Origin: Pomacea canaliculata
Lineage: Eukaryota; Mollusca; Gastropoda; Architaenioglossa; Ampullariidae
DNA: 64,000 bases
Assembly: GCF_003073045.1 (NCBI RefSeq)
Contig: NC_037593.1
Location: forward strand, 2,409,525 to 2,473,524
Reading direction: 5' to 3'
The notes beneath the pieces are model-generated. The model did not search any database. It saw nothing but the letters and a program-made list of their open reading frames with translations, and was not told the DNA's origin. Positions 46,388-58,311 of the stretch are shown piece by piece. The position numbers and the translations under genes were made by a program. Within the stretch, counting starts at the first letter, position 1. Each line of letters begins with the position of its first letter.

Positions 46388-46425
46388 TCAGGCGAGATCG
46401 GGGACTAGAAGACCCGGTTCAGTTA
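46388..46425 (+). pseudogene. Decayed fragment of SULT exon 6
   Basis: After TTTTGTTCAGTCAG the sequence GCGAGATCGGGGACTAGAAG resembles the start of exon 6 (GCGAGGTCGGGGACTGGAAG). It contains an in-frame TAG where Trp stands and diverges after about 38 bases. No other SULT exon is adjacent. Confidence 0.6.
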
Positions 46426-46657
46426 ATAACCAGCGACACACTTCAAACGCTATAAACCTTAAACACACACACACACAGACACACACACAGTACAGTTAAG
46501 GAACATAACAACATAGTGCGCAGACATTAGTTTGTCAGAAAAACGCATTGCGAATGTTTAATTATTGTCAGTAGTTGAAGCGAGGCTACAGGTCCGCCCA
46601 TTTGGCGTGCGCATGCGTGATAACCGCATTTTTATTAGCGTTTCGGAATTTCTATAA

Positions 46658-46840
<183 letters not shown>

Positions 46841-47178
46841 CTGGTGTCTGATATTGTCACTTGTGTTTTCGTCTGTTGTCAGTGACATCAGATGTTGTCA
46901 TGGACACCAGTAAAATGACACGTGTACCAGTGAACATGAAGCGTGTGTACAAGTGTGTGGCTGACATATTGTAGCTGTACACATGATGTCAAACATGTTG
47001 GAGATGTGAGAGCAATTTTCTAAAACATCCATGTAGACTTTGGGTAGTCACTGAAATGATATTTTAAACAGTCTCATTGATTACACTAATTCATTACACA
47101 ATTCATTACATCCATGCGTTAGAGCAAAAGACAGAAGACAAACTTATGCTGTCAGCCGATCTCTTTGCCGGTTACAGA

Positions 47179-48165
47179 TTAAATTAAAGATTTTAAATTT
47201 TCAACGTTGAGCAGCTCACATGACAGGGTGTGACTCATCGGGTGCAAGACGTCTACCCAAGGAATCCCACCGCCACCGAAACGAGTCTGAGTGCGATCAG
47301 AGGCTCTCTTGTGAGGCTTGTGTACAATATCTTGTATTGCTAAAACACAGAGAAATGAGATATTGTATTACTGGTCTGTGACATTCCTGCTTCCCGTGCT
47401 TAAATATTCTTGCGCAGTAATTTTTTTTTATCTCAACTGATTTAGGTTTTAAGTTTTCCACAAAATCAAATAGTGCAAGTGTCTCCTTTTCTTGCGAACT
47501 TTCACGGTTTTCGTCTTTTTGTGTTTGTCCTCTTGATCAAAGTTCAGCATCTGCTATTCTAATTCTTTGGATGCCGTCCCATTGGCTATAAATATCGGTT
47601 GTGAATCCACCCGTGCTGTGACACTCAGTCAGTTTATTTTGTCAACGTCGGTTACCTATAGCAACATCCAATCAACATTTAGCAGGCTTAGGTGTAGGGA
47701 AACCCCTCAGTTGGTTCCTGGTGGTTTGCACGTCCTTATTCTAAGGATCGACGCAGTAGTAAAACGCTCCTCACTCGAGAAACCACACACAGAATCACTT
47801 GTCACTCTCCAGGTTTCACAACCATACAGTAGGACTGATTTCACATTGGAGTTGAAGATGTGGGTCTTACTACTGAAGGACAATGCTCGGGAGTTCCAGA
47901 TGGTCCGTAGGCTGTTGAAAGCATGCCTGGTCTTGTTGATGCAGCTTTTTGATGATGCCAACAATTTAAATTAGGAACTGTCCTCCGTATGGGAGTATGC
48001 GCTATATATTTCTCTTTTTTTTTTTTTTGTAAATTGGGCATAAATACTGACTTGTGTTTATCATACACTCGGATAAAATAACTTACCATCAGGCTCTGCA
48101 TCACAAGAACTCATCTCTACACACAGGATGAGTAGAGCTGCTGCCAGGATCATCAGCTGACGCAT
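47179..48165 (-). CDS. P3: peptide precursor gene with shifted reading frame
   Basis: Exon 1 (48165-48087) encodes the same MRQLMILAAALLILCVEMSS signal peptide as P2 and P4. Exon 2 starts at 47339 after CTGTGTTTTAG and reads AIQDIVHKPHKR, ASDRTQTRFGGGGIPW. It is 10 bases shorter than P1/P4 before the usual stop, so the frame shifts. The GRR amidation signal and LAPDEPHPVM tail are replaced by VDVLHPMSHTLSCELLN and a later stop (47179). The predicted precursor has 79 residues with an unpaired Cys at the C-terminal end. A TATAAAAGG promoter is present at 48248. The intron of 747 bases contains a LINE fragment. It could be a pseudogene or a neo-peptide using the alternative frame; the first seems more likely. 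Confidence 0.6.
47735..47970 (-). mobile_element. LINE ORF2 C-terminal fragment in the P3 intron
   Basis: Minus-strand translation includes AFNSLRTIWNSRALSFSSKT and VKSVLLYGCETWRVTSDS. This matches the first third of the fragment at 59953-60492. About 47735-47800 instead matches the long-inverted-repeat family (TAGTAAAACGCTCC...CTCGAGAAACCACACAC), so a second event replaced its 3' part. Confidence 0.7.
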
Positions 48166-48247
48166 GGTGACAAGTGTTTAGAGTTGCAATAAGGCTACAG
48201 GCTGAGACGATTGGCTGATACCTTCTGTCATACACATCGTCCTCAGT

Positions 48248-48256
48248 CCTTTTATA
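48248..48256 (-). promoter_or_regulatory. TATA box of P3
   Basis: TATAAAAGG on the minus strand, about 85 bases before the P3 ATG, at the same distance as in P2. Confidence 0.6.
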
Positions 48257-48414
48257 GCCAGTCTTTAGCACGCCCCCTGGCAACGGTTGTTTTTGTTGTC
48301 CTTGTTTACCTTCAGAAAATCGACTACTTCTGTCAGAAACAGACTACACACAACATTTCTTCCACTGGCCTCTCGGCCTCAACAAACAGGGGGTGGAGTC
48401 TTGTGTCTTTCGCT

Positions 48415-49760
48415 AAAGCTTTTAAAAATAAACTTCGACTTCTATGCAGAAATGGTGTTTGTACTTTACTGACGTGTGCGTTTGTCAGTGTGTGTGTCTG
48501 TAATTCTATTGTCTATTGTCTACTGTCTACTGTCTATTGTCTCTTGTCATTATGCAGACATAATCTGACAAGTTAGTCATAGATATCACTCTCAGTTTTG
48601 AGAGGTGGTGATGCAAAACTTGAGAGAGAGAAGGAAAGAAAGGAAAGACATGTAAGTCGTGTGGTGGTTAGAAGTCTGTCTGTCTTCCCTTTACTGTCAT
48701 TATTTACACCTCAACCCCTACTTTCCACTGAAACGCATACAGCTGACGTTCGTTTCAAAAGTCAAACATAAAAAAAATAATCATTGCTAAATGTGTAAAG
48801 CACATACTGACACTCCTGAGGACCATGCTCTTAGCGCATAAGAACAATAACGAGACATGGACAGCATACAAGGAACAGGAACACAAACAAATAAAATGTG
48901 AATTATAAAAGAATAAACAATTGTACTAACGAAGTGTAAAATCAAATACAGAAAACACAAAGATAAACCAAATAACAAGAACAAGAGCTGAGAGTAATAT
49001 GATATTACAAAAGGAAAGGTGTGACAAAGTAAGAGCATTATGGGATAGGTTGTTATGAGTCGTGTTAACGGAAGAGGTGTGTGTTCAGTTCACGATTAAA
49101 GGATTCAGTAGTGGGGTAGGTGGCGGGTACGGACAGGGAGAGAGTTCCATTGTTACTCTGCACAATAACTAAACATCCTGTGGCCATGTGATGTTGTGAT
49201 GACAGGAAGAGAAAGAAGACGATCATGAGACGAGGAGCAGAGTTGTGTAGCTGGGATGTAAGGAAAGAGCAGTTGAGAGAAATAATCAGTGTAGGTGTCA
49301 GCCAAGAAATTAAAACACAGCACGGACAGTTGGTACTGGAGGCCACAATGGATGGGAAGCCAGTGTAGACAACGAAGGTTTGTCATTTCGTCAGTTCGAC
49401 TTTTTGTGAAAGACTTTTCTTGTTTCTCTAAAACCTCAAAGCACCTTTGTCTCAACACAAGTTACTTCTGCAAAAGCAGTTGTCTAAGAGAAGAGGCTTA
49501 GCACCAAAAGATGAATGGAATTAGAGAAAGAAATACATACAAAGACGAATTTATGAATTCTGTAATATGTTTTACTCCTGTGACATCACATCGCATGCCG
49601 GAGAAGCAAACTGCAGTCAGTACAATCACGTGTCAGCTCAACAAACTGTCTGCTGTGCTTTCTTCATTCTCCATCATTCCTTGAGTATACAAGTAGGTAT
49701 AAACATATGTAGTCATCATTTGTGGACTAAACATGACAGATGAAGTCAAAAGTTTAGATC
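48415..49760. repeat. Inverted copy of 16.1-17.4 kb
   Basis: The start (CTTTCGCTAAAGCTTTTAAA) is the reverse complement of about 17390-17410. The order continues to about 16150. The block contains a LINE 3' end on the minus strand. Confidence 0.75.
49040..49500 (-). mobile_element. LINE 3' end: reverse-transcriptase C-terminus fragment (inverted partner)
   Basis: Minus-strand frames read NLRCLHWLPIHCGLQYQLSV and TYPTTESFNRELNTHLFR. LHWLPI is closer to the usual consensus than the copy at 16.4 kb. It keeps extra bases around ATCCTGTGGCCATGTGATGT that the 16.4 kb copy lacks. Confidence 0.7.
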
Positions 49761-50130
49761 TTGTGCTCTGCGTCGGATCCAAGAATCCGATCAAACGGCG
49801 TGACGTAACATGAATGCGGCGGACTTCTGTAACCAGTGTACTGTTTAAATTTGTAACCTGTGCCACTTCATTCTGTGCTTCTGACCTGTGTATATCCAAC
49901 ACCAGGTTATTGGCAATTCTTACCCTTTCAGTCCATCCGTCCATACTTCCTATAATTAATAACCACCGTATACGTCACAAAAGGGGCGCTTCACACGGGG
50001 CGACTCAGACGCGTGTGTTCAGCTGGCATAGTTTTTACGTTTGTTCACCTGTTTCAGCCCTGTTGGAGGGACTGTTTTTCGTTTTGGAAGTTTTATGAAA
50101 GATTCAGGATGCGTGCTGTCTTGCTGCTGG
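49760..50130. other. Unassigned segment
   Basis: No gene or known repeat recognised. It lies between the inverted block and the LINE endonuclease fragment and could be the 5' part of that LINE. Confidence 0.4.
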
Positions 50131-50242
50131 ACGGTTTGGTGGTGGTGGCAGTTGTTTTCTGTGCATTCAGAGTTGGTGTTGTTGCTGGCACACCGGGTCA
50201 ACATGGCGACTGATATCCAGACGCTCAATCGACATATTTCTC

Positions 50243-51014
50243 ACGCCCAAGTATCTGCCACGTGAGTTTGGACTGGTGTGTATCACTGTTGTGTATGGGC
50301 ACCCGACAGCGACATTGTCACGCGCCGCCACGGAGATCGCCGAAGTTGTCCGATCGCTACAGTCACTTCGCCCAGATGCTCCTAACTTTGTACTTGGTGA
50401 TTTTAATAACTGGGGTTGTACGATCTGCTCTGCCTGCTTTCAAACAATATGTAACTTGTAATACCCGTCTTGATGGTGACCCCGATCGTTGCTACGGCAA
50501 CATTCCAATGCATTCAAATCCATCCAGCTCCCTCAAATCGGTCAGTCCGATCACAACGCTGTACGTCTTATTCCTGCCTACTGAGTAGATTATGCAAACA
50601 AACTGAATGCATTTTATTGTCGCTTTGAGAGGGATGATGGTGGGGAGGAGTTATTTAATGTGATTTCTGCACTAGAGGAAAGAGTAGGGGAGGAGCAGCA
50701 TGGGAGCGAATTGGATGACTTTGTGATTAAGGAAAACGCTGTTTTATCCCTTTTTAGACTGGTGAATGTGAGGAACGCATGTGGCCCTGATGGTATTTGT
50801 GGAAGAGTGTTGAAAAACTGTGCGACTCAGCTGTCTGGTGTTATTACTCAGTTGTTCTCTTGGTCTGTACAAGTGAGTACTGTACCGAATATCTGGAAAA
50901 ATCCATCATTTGTCCTGTTCCTAGAACCAAAAACCTCTATTGCCAGTTGTCATACCACGTCATATAATTTCTCCTAGTGAGATAATAAAGTTCCATTGAA
51001 TTGAATTGAATTGT
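50243..51014 (+). mobile_element. Internally rearranged LINE (L2/CR1/Rex group)
   Basis: 50243-50418 encodes LTPKYLPREFGLVCITVVYG and later FVLGDFN, the apurinic endonuclease domain signature. 50590-50880 reads DYANKLNAFYCRFE, then NACGPDGICGRVLKNCA, the start of the reverse-transcriptase domain. The element ends GATAATAAAGTTCC followed by ATTGA repeats at about 50990-51014. Most of the reverse transcriptase is missing and frames change between the parts, so it is a dead copy. Confidence 0.82.
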
Positions 51015-51660
51015 GCGTAAATGAACGAAAATATAAGGGAGAAAACACAGGAACCTCTAGAATACGTTCCTCTTTCGGTTGCTTCCCTTTAGAGACTGAA
51101 AAAAATCAACCTATCAGGTACTTTTTTCGTCTTAAACAGTCTTATAACCACACGAAGGTTTGTTTACTTGAGCGCCATCTTGACATTCGTTGAGGGTCAC
51201 TCGATTTACGTAGATTTGTACATAAACAACAGAAAATGAGGAGAAAACAGTAAGTAATATTTAAATTCTAATGCATATTCTATTAAAAAATTATCTTGTT
51301 CGGTACTTTATGTTTGTATGTATTATGTAAAAAAAAAATTATTTCTTAATTTCTTACTTTACATCTGAGGCCCGACTTGTGAAATCTGCCCCACACCGTT
51401 ACTATCTTTGATGTGAGCTTACTACAAGAAATTAGAAACTATAATTCTTGAAATTAACACCAAACAAATGTTTTGAAAATGCTCTTTTAAACGGTGTATC
51501 ACATATATTTGTCTTTCTTGTAGTTTACCACATAGAATTTTTTTTAAAACACCGGTGAACATTTTCTCGGTGCTTCGTAGTGAATTATCTTCGCGCGGCT
51601 CTGTACCTTCGTAGCGAACCGATTATCGGTTAGTTATCGGAAAAGTTTGAAAACCGGGGT
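51015..51660. other. Unassigned A+T-rich segment
   Basis: I see no gene or clear partner elsewhere in the window except short A/T-rich similarity. Confidence 0.4.
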
Positions 51661-52016
51661 CTAGTGAGTGCGATGATACTTGATAATTAAAATTAAGTAA
51701 AATGAGAAAGAAAGTAGAAGTATGAAGTAAATAAAGTAAATGAAATATAGTATAAAGTAAATAAACCGGTATTTAGCCTGAAGACCGTCACTGGCATGCG
51801 CAGTCAACTGGCGGAAGTTCCAGATCCTCAACTTGCTGAGACCTTGACAAGATGTACCACTCTCATGTCTCTCTATAATTAGAAAAATGTTGCACCTCTC
51901 AAGTCCTTTGACCCCAATGTCGTCTGCCAGGTGATAGTCACTGAGCTTGTCGCTAGGGGCGTGCTGCTTCTCGACCTCTGACCCTTTCACTTGGTGAGTA
52001 GGTGGCTGAGTAAGTA

Positions 52017-53169
52017 TGTCACGACCTTACGTCGGACTTGCGCATTCTTTACGAAAAACGACACGAGATCACTTCCAGGTTGGGACGTCTGTTTAATATA
52101 CACACAAACATAAAATACACAACTCTACCTCTCACTCGTCAACACATCTATAATACATTGGTAACTAATCAGTCCGATAATGGAGGTCGGAGCACCAATC
52201 TGGAACCTGGTCCAGAGTACAAAGGGTCTCCCTGATAAAGAATATGAATACACTTACGTTACCGTCTGCCAGAGTCACTTCAGTAAGCATCAAAATGTCC
52301 GACGTATCTCGGCGTCAGGAACACTCAGTCCGTCCACGGTGAGCGTGCAGGTACACCGACACACTCCCGCAACACACTAATACACACTCCAAGCTGCTAC
52401 GTATTCCTCCAGGATATCCGTATCTGGCGCTCACACAATGCCACACCAGAAATACACACTCCACGCTGCTACGTATTCCGAACACTGGGTCCCGGAATAT
52501 CACAATAAACACTCCAAGCTGCTACGAATTCCGAACACTGGGTCCCGGAATATCACGATAAACACACTCCAAGCTGCTACGAATTCCGAACACTGGGTCC
52601 CGGAATATCACTCCAAGACGTCGACGGACTGCACTCCGCTCTGGACGTCAGACTCAAAATGGAGTAGGCATAGGAAGGCTCTTGGACCTTGCCGCTGTTA
52701 GGGTCTTCTCTTGAAAACCTTGTCCACTTTAGTGGGTCCCCTCTCGAAGTTCCTGTAACTCGGGGGTTTATTTAATCTAATGAATTTACAACTTACATCT
52801 ATCAGATAATTCCATAACGTTACAAAAATATCTTTACTGTTAGAAATTAAGTCACCACGTGATTAATTTAGAAATTCTACTTATATTTAAACTTTAACAA
52901 ATATTTAATCTGTTACCTTGTCTAGGCAAGGAACTTAAATTCTCAGATTCCCCGGTTCTATAATCCAGACATTCAGTACAACCGACCGTCTAGGCGGTGG
53001 CGTTGGGAATGCTCAAAAACAGTTCACCCGCCAGAACGCGCGGTGAACACTACTCACTCCTAGCCACGTGAGCCACGTGAGGCACGGGAATTACACCTCA
53101 ACCGAGCACTGTCACACGCTCCAACAAAAAAAAAAAACACACACTGGAGGCACGGACTGGTCCGTGACA
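52017..53169 (-). mobile_element. Solo LTR (same family as 5775-7625), fossil
   Basis: On the minus strand it begins TGTCACGGACCAGTCCGTGC and ends CGTGACA. The flanks are AAGTA and ACGTA, a 5-bp duplication with one difference. The empty site survives in the inverted SULT-A copy near 14705. It carries no internal region. The segment around AAGTTCCTTGCCTAG...CAAGGTAACAGATTAA is shared with the LTR at 5.8-7.6 kb. It sits about 130 bases upstream of the SULT-E 5' exon donor. It is old enough to differ clearly from its relative but younger than the A/E duplication. Confidence 0.85.
52440..52620. repeat. About 60-bp tandem repeat within the solo LTR
   Basis: Three units containing GAACACTGGGTCCCGGAATA and CACTCCAAGCTGCTACGAAT. 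Partial units extend to about 52380. Confidence 0.8.
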
Positions 53170-53174
53170 ACGTA

Positions 53175-53298
53175 TGACGGCACGAGCGAGCTCACACTGA
53201 GTAGATGTTGATGTTGGTGACAACACAGAGACATCCGTGCACTCGTACACCAGGCCCACCCCATAACACATGTTTGTTGTTGTTGTTGCTGGCTGGAG
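53175..53298 (+). promoter_or_regulatory. Candidate 5' non-coding exon and promoter of SULT-E
   Basis: GCTGGCTGGAG followed by GTAAGTGAG at 53299 is the counterpart of the SULT-A donor. The acceptor CTTTTCTCTCTGCAG ends at 53685, just before the ATG. The solo LTR directly borders this block, so the original upstream promoter was displaced. Confidence 0.4.
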
Positions 53299-55635
53299 GT
53301 AAGTGAGAGTGTTGTTTGTGAGAGTGTTTGTTAGTGTGGACTCCATGTTGTCGATCTGCCGCTTACTGCAGACTGTCAAGGATTTGTCATGACAAGTGTC
53401 TCTAAGGTGGCAGGAGCTATACACTGGGGTTGATAACCTACAAAGTTCACTGACAGATTAGCTGTCGGCCGGCTTGGGTGATGCTATTGAAGATAATAAG
53501 AGTAACAAGATACTAAAGATTGCGGTGGCTGTAGTTTCAAACAGTCTTAGAAGAGAAGCCGTTTTAAAGTGACATTACTTCGATGAATGAAAAGCTGGTG
53601 TAGCAATACTCAGAAAATATTCATGTGAGTTCGCACGTTCTCTGTGATGGTTCGCCGGCCTCCGGGACTACTTTTCTCTCTGCAGGTAGACATACGTCAT
53701 GCCTGCAGCTTACCTGGAGCTGAAGGACAATTTTGGCAATGATCTGAGGTTTGCAAATGGAGGAGATATCTGGTACCCTCCCTTTCCCTTCGCACAAGAT
53801 TATCGACAACACGTCAAAGACATCCGTCAGGTGGAGCTCCGTCCAGATGACATCCTCGTAACGGGTTTCCCCAAAACAGGTGAAGTGTGTTCTTGTCACA
53901 TGTTCGCTGTACAAATATCATCTCGGGTGGCTGGTGGCAGAGTTACTAAACACGACAGTCAGAATCGGGTGTCGTGTGTTGGTATTCTGGCTTCGAGTTA
54001 CCTGTTTGTGACACCTGCTTACACAGATAACCGTCAATGGTTTTTCTCCTAAAACTCTGGTTTCCTCCACAATGGGTGTGTGAGAGAGAAACTATGACTT
54101 GAATGGTAGTAAATGAATTTATTAGACTATTCATGGTGAGATAGTCACTCTATAAATAAACTTCTGTTATGATTATTATGACTTTTAACGAGGTGTCAAC
54201 TGATAACTGTTTTAACTCACGACTGGAAGGCAGATGACTATTTTTATTAAATCAAAATAACTCACAACTCAATAAAGACAGGTTATCGCATACAGCACCC
54301 AGGTACTTATCGGTAGTACTGACACATTTTACTGTAATGTCTGTGTCAATCTCGCAGGATTTCACTGGCACCACGAGATCTTGCACATGCTGCGGGCAGG
54401 ATCACCGGAGTTCGTCACCAAAGCCGAGAACAGAGAGTTCTTGGACTTTTCAACAAAGAAAGAGTTATTGCCCCCTGATAATCCACGAATACTTGCCACT
54501 CATTTCCGGTAATTTTACTTAACTGTTTCAGTTCTATTGCTCTTACCCCGTAGTTCCTGTCTTTGACACCACGTGTCGTTCTTTTTTACGTCTTTGACTG
54601 GGAAACTCTGCCGGTCACACCACAACCATTATTGGATGTTCTTTTCGTGCACAGAATTTACAGCACTCAAATGTCTTGTTTGTTGTAATCTGTCTTATTA
54701 AACACGGTTCCCTAATGAAAGCCAGTACCAAGGTTTAGACGAGATATCTGTACTATTTGGTAAGACACTAAAGAACATGTCAAAACAACCAGTGGTAAAA
54801 ACCTTGTATTTCTCTCTACATGTTGCTACTGTAAGAGTATGTATAAAATTAAATTTTGTTCTAAGGTCTTAAAGAAAGTTTCTCTGTTGCCCAGCTACCA
54901 TCATCTTCCTCTACAAGTGTGGGAGAAGAAAGTCAAGGTTGTGTACTTGACCCGTAACCCTAAGGACACGTGGGTGTCTCTCTACAACCACCTGCATGGA
55001 CACTCGGGTCTCTGCAACTACGATGGTCCCTGGAATCAGTTCTTTGAAGTCATGATGGACATGGGATGTGAGTGCTGCTCATCAGTCGCTAGTATTTATC
55101 TTTGTACCGCTTACAGATCCGACATGACAAAACTATCTCTAAAGATTGGACATGACGAAGGTACCAGTAAAGATCGTTGACGAAGGTACCACTCACGACC
55201 CACGACAAAGGAATCACTAAAATTCCGACATGACAAAGTTGGCTCACGTGAAGAAATGACCATAAGTCTAGAAACATTATTCTGGGGATTAAAATGTCCG
55301 GATTACTCGCAGTAATCTGCTACGTGACTATTTATCTCATTCAATTCCTTGAATAATTTATATTATTAATTTTGAATGTATTTAACTTCCACTTTGTGAG
55401 TTTACATCGCTTTCCACTTATTAACTGTTGGCTTTCCTGCACAGTCTGGTACGGCGACTGGTTTGACTACGTGTTGGACTGGGAGGCTAAGCTGTCAGCT
55501 GACAAAGAACTCAACTACATCATCTCTCCCTTTGAAGACCTCAAGCTGGTGAGAGTCTGAGGGTTAACTTCAATCGTCTTGTATCAACTCGTAGTTACCT
55601 TCTCCTGATTGTATACAGTCTTCATGGTCCACACT

Positions 55636-55656
55636 TCGTTTGAAGACTTCAAGCTG
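55636..55656 (+). pseudogene. Duplicated 3' end of SULT exon 4
   Basis: TCGTTTGAAGACTTCAAGCT plus G and GTGAGGGGCC, 88 bases after the true exon-4 end, matches the end of SULT-D exon 4 and its donor. It marks the recombination point between C-type and D-type sequence. Confidence 0.7.
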
Positions 55657-55815
55657 GTGAGGGGCCTTTTGGGGTTGTCTACTTTAGTATACAGAAGGCT
55701 TGAGGTCCACACGATATTTACGAGTAATTTTAGCACAAATATCTCAGAAGAAGTCTTCAGAAAGTACACTTATCATTCAATTTAAACATTACTTTTCGGC
55801 CATTTCTACTATTAG

Positions 55816-55866
55816 AATGTATAATGTTTATGTATAATGTATAGTGAATAATGTATAATGTATAAC
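55816..55866. repeat. TATAATG-type repeat in SULT-E intron 4
   Basis: Short interrupted counterpart of the array at 41452-41527. Confidence 0.75.
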
Positions 55867-56189
55867 AGGGAATGTATTGTACAAGGATAGAGGCTGCTGG
55901 GGTTGGTAATGAATGACCAAATAAAATCTAAACTTTGAATTATTGAATGTTATGTTCCTGATTGTAATGTTGTAGTTAACTGATTGATTGGTTGCAGGAC
56001 CCCGTGGGACAGATACAGAAGCTGGACAAGTTCCTGGGTCTCAACAGGGGCAGAGAACTGTGTGAGCGCATCGCGGAAGCTTGCAAGTTCTCTAACATGA
56101 AGGCGGTCAAAGATGCACAAACGCCAAGTGAGATGGAAAGAAAATTATGGAATGACAACGCGCCAGACTTCTACAGGAAAGGTAGGTAG

Positions 56190-58311
56190 TATGAAAATAC
56201 GACAGCGCCGTCACGAGTGACATGTAAACAACTAATAATCATGGGCAGATAACTGTGCACGCCTCTCTCTTAAAGGCGAACACAAGTCAATCATGAGGTT
56301 CACCCCAAAGTTGTTGGCAAGTTAATATGGTAACGGGTAGTCATTAGAATTTTACACAACTATATTGGAGATTGTGACAATCGTTTATTATAATAACAGC
56401 AAAGTGTATTGACTTTAATTCTAATAACTGACAGACGTAGGTAAATGCAATGCTAGAATTATATGTTCATGGGCGAGTATACTCTGGTGACACCAGGGGA
56501 AGTGAATATCCACCACACAAAGACACCACGTGGACAGAACACAGGTCTTTATTTCAGAATTGAGAAATCAACATTTTATAACAAATTAAGTTGCTTTGTT
56601 CTCAAGCGATTTTTCTGCTTTCTTGTTCAACCTCTTTATTTGTATTATATGTTTCTTTTAACTGCTTGTTGCATTCTTGCTTCTATTTGTAATTGCTCTA
56701 TTTTCTTCTTGTTGTCAATTTTATTTTAAAATATAGTTATATAGATATTAGATGTAATTCTTTTTGTTCATTGCTAATGAGAAAGCGTGATTTTTAAAAA
56801 AAATTAGATTTTCCAGTTGTTTTCACTATTTCTGTGTGAGAAATGTGTGATTGCTTGATTGAATGTCAGTCAGTAAATACTGTGTCACCACCTCAGGCGT
56901 TATTAAGACAACAAAGGGTTAAAGTAGTAAGAACATTGAAAGGTTGTAACTGTATGAGAAAAAGAATTCACAGATCTATGTAGAAAGAAATGAAGAAAAA
57001 AAATATTTACACAATATCTGTTTAAACAAAAAGTACCAAACAAATAAATATTTTCTTGAAATATACTTAAAATATAAATATTACTTACTGTTTTCCTCTT
57101 ATTGTTTGTTCTTTTGAGTACAAATCGATGTTGAATCGAGTAACCGGCAACCGACTTTAACATGGCGCTTGATCAACTGAACCTTCGCCTACTTTCAACT
57201 GTCAGAGGGAAGTAATCCATAGTAGAACAATTCCTAAAGGATGCAGTAGTTTTCTCCCTTATAGATTCTTTTATTCACCCACAGTCACAACCTCAGACTT
57301 ACTACTGTGCTTACAACAATGAGGTGTACGCCGATGCGCGACATGTAGAGAAGGGAAGGCCTCGGGATCAACTATTTTATTCGAACATTGCTTTTCGCAC
57401 TGACTTGTTGTACGCATGCGCCAATTGCCGCACATGGTTGCCAAGCAGACAACCTTTGACCTCGCAAAGGAAAAGCTAGCTCGCGTGTCCGACACTTTCA
57501 TTCAAAACAAACGGAATAAAATGCCGAGATGGGTGTGCTTCAAGACTGAAGGTAAGATGAAATGAGAAAGTTGTGACTTGCCGGATGAACACTGTAACAG
57601 TCAGCACTGAGAAAGAACGAGATGAAGACAACGAAGATGAACAAAGATGTGGAACAGAAGACGACATCACTTGCTGGCTCCACAATTATCAACAGCCAAA
57701 ATCATGATAATAATACTGGAAGTGCATCTAAGACTTTATTTTCAAAGTAGACAAAACTACAGTATGATTTCAGCTAGAATTATTTTTGCAAACTATCAAT
57801 AGATAAGGGGGGGGGGCGGGGACAACTATATTTACTATACTTATCTTGCAAACCAGTTTCACCCTCCCTCCCTCAGAATATTTTTATTGCATGAATTTTG
57901 TCTGTTTTTACGAATATTATTTCCATTATTATGGTGAGTGTCAATGCCAGTACATGTGTCTCTTGTTATCAGCCTCACAGCAGCCAAACACAAAGTTTGT
58001 CCCTCGTCTGCTGTTACCTGTGGACTGACAGTGCAGCCAGTACTTGAACTACAGGAAGGTTTATCATCAGAAGACAGGCTGATACTAAACTACAAGCACT
58101 AGGTGAGAGTTGTGTCAGCTCTGGTTATAGTTTGTCTTTACAGGAGACAAAGCTTTAGTACAAGTCTCTTCAAGTCATCTGCCAGGCCGCATGTTTGTAG
58201 GAGCAAAAGAAGGAGTAGACAAGTTTGTAGTAAGTGATGATTGTAGCTTGTCTTTGTAGCGGTGAGTGGTTAGGCAGAAGCAGTGATGTGGGTCGTCCAT
58301 CGTTGAGCAGC
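56190..58311. other. SULT-D-type intron remnant, then peptide-gene duplicon and P4 3' UTR
   Basis: 56190-56600 is SULT-D intron 5. About 56780-56900 matches 24830-24960 and 44230-44350. 56940-57800 matches 2960-3830. From about 57900 it is the P4 3' UTR, with AATAAA on the minus strand at 57735-57740. No additional gene. Confidence 0.6.

Larger units (their letters stand above)
53699..56181 (+). pseudogene. SULT-E: mosaic sulfotransferase gene without exon 6
   Basis: Exons 1-5 are open and in phase: 53699-53879, 54358-54508, 54895-55067, 55445-55548 and 55998-56181. They carry TGFPKTG, ATHFR and TRNPKDTWVS. Exon 6 (GDWKN-FTVAQNE, end of the PAPS site and dimer motif) is absent downstream to the window end. 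Reading through the exon-5 donor gives only RKGR and a stop. Exons 1-4 are SULT-A/B type. Early intron 4 is SULT-C type. From 55636 to about 56600 the sequence is SULT-D type, including exon 5 and a second remnant of the exon-4 end. The downstream match to SULT-D stops inside intron 5. Likely non-functional, or a truncated enzyme. Confidence 0.75.
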
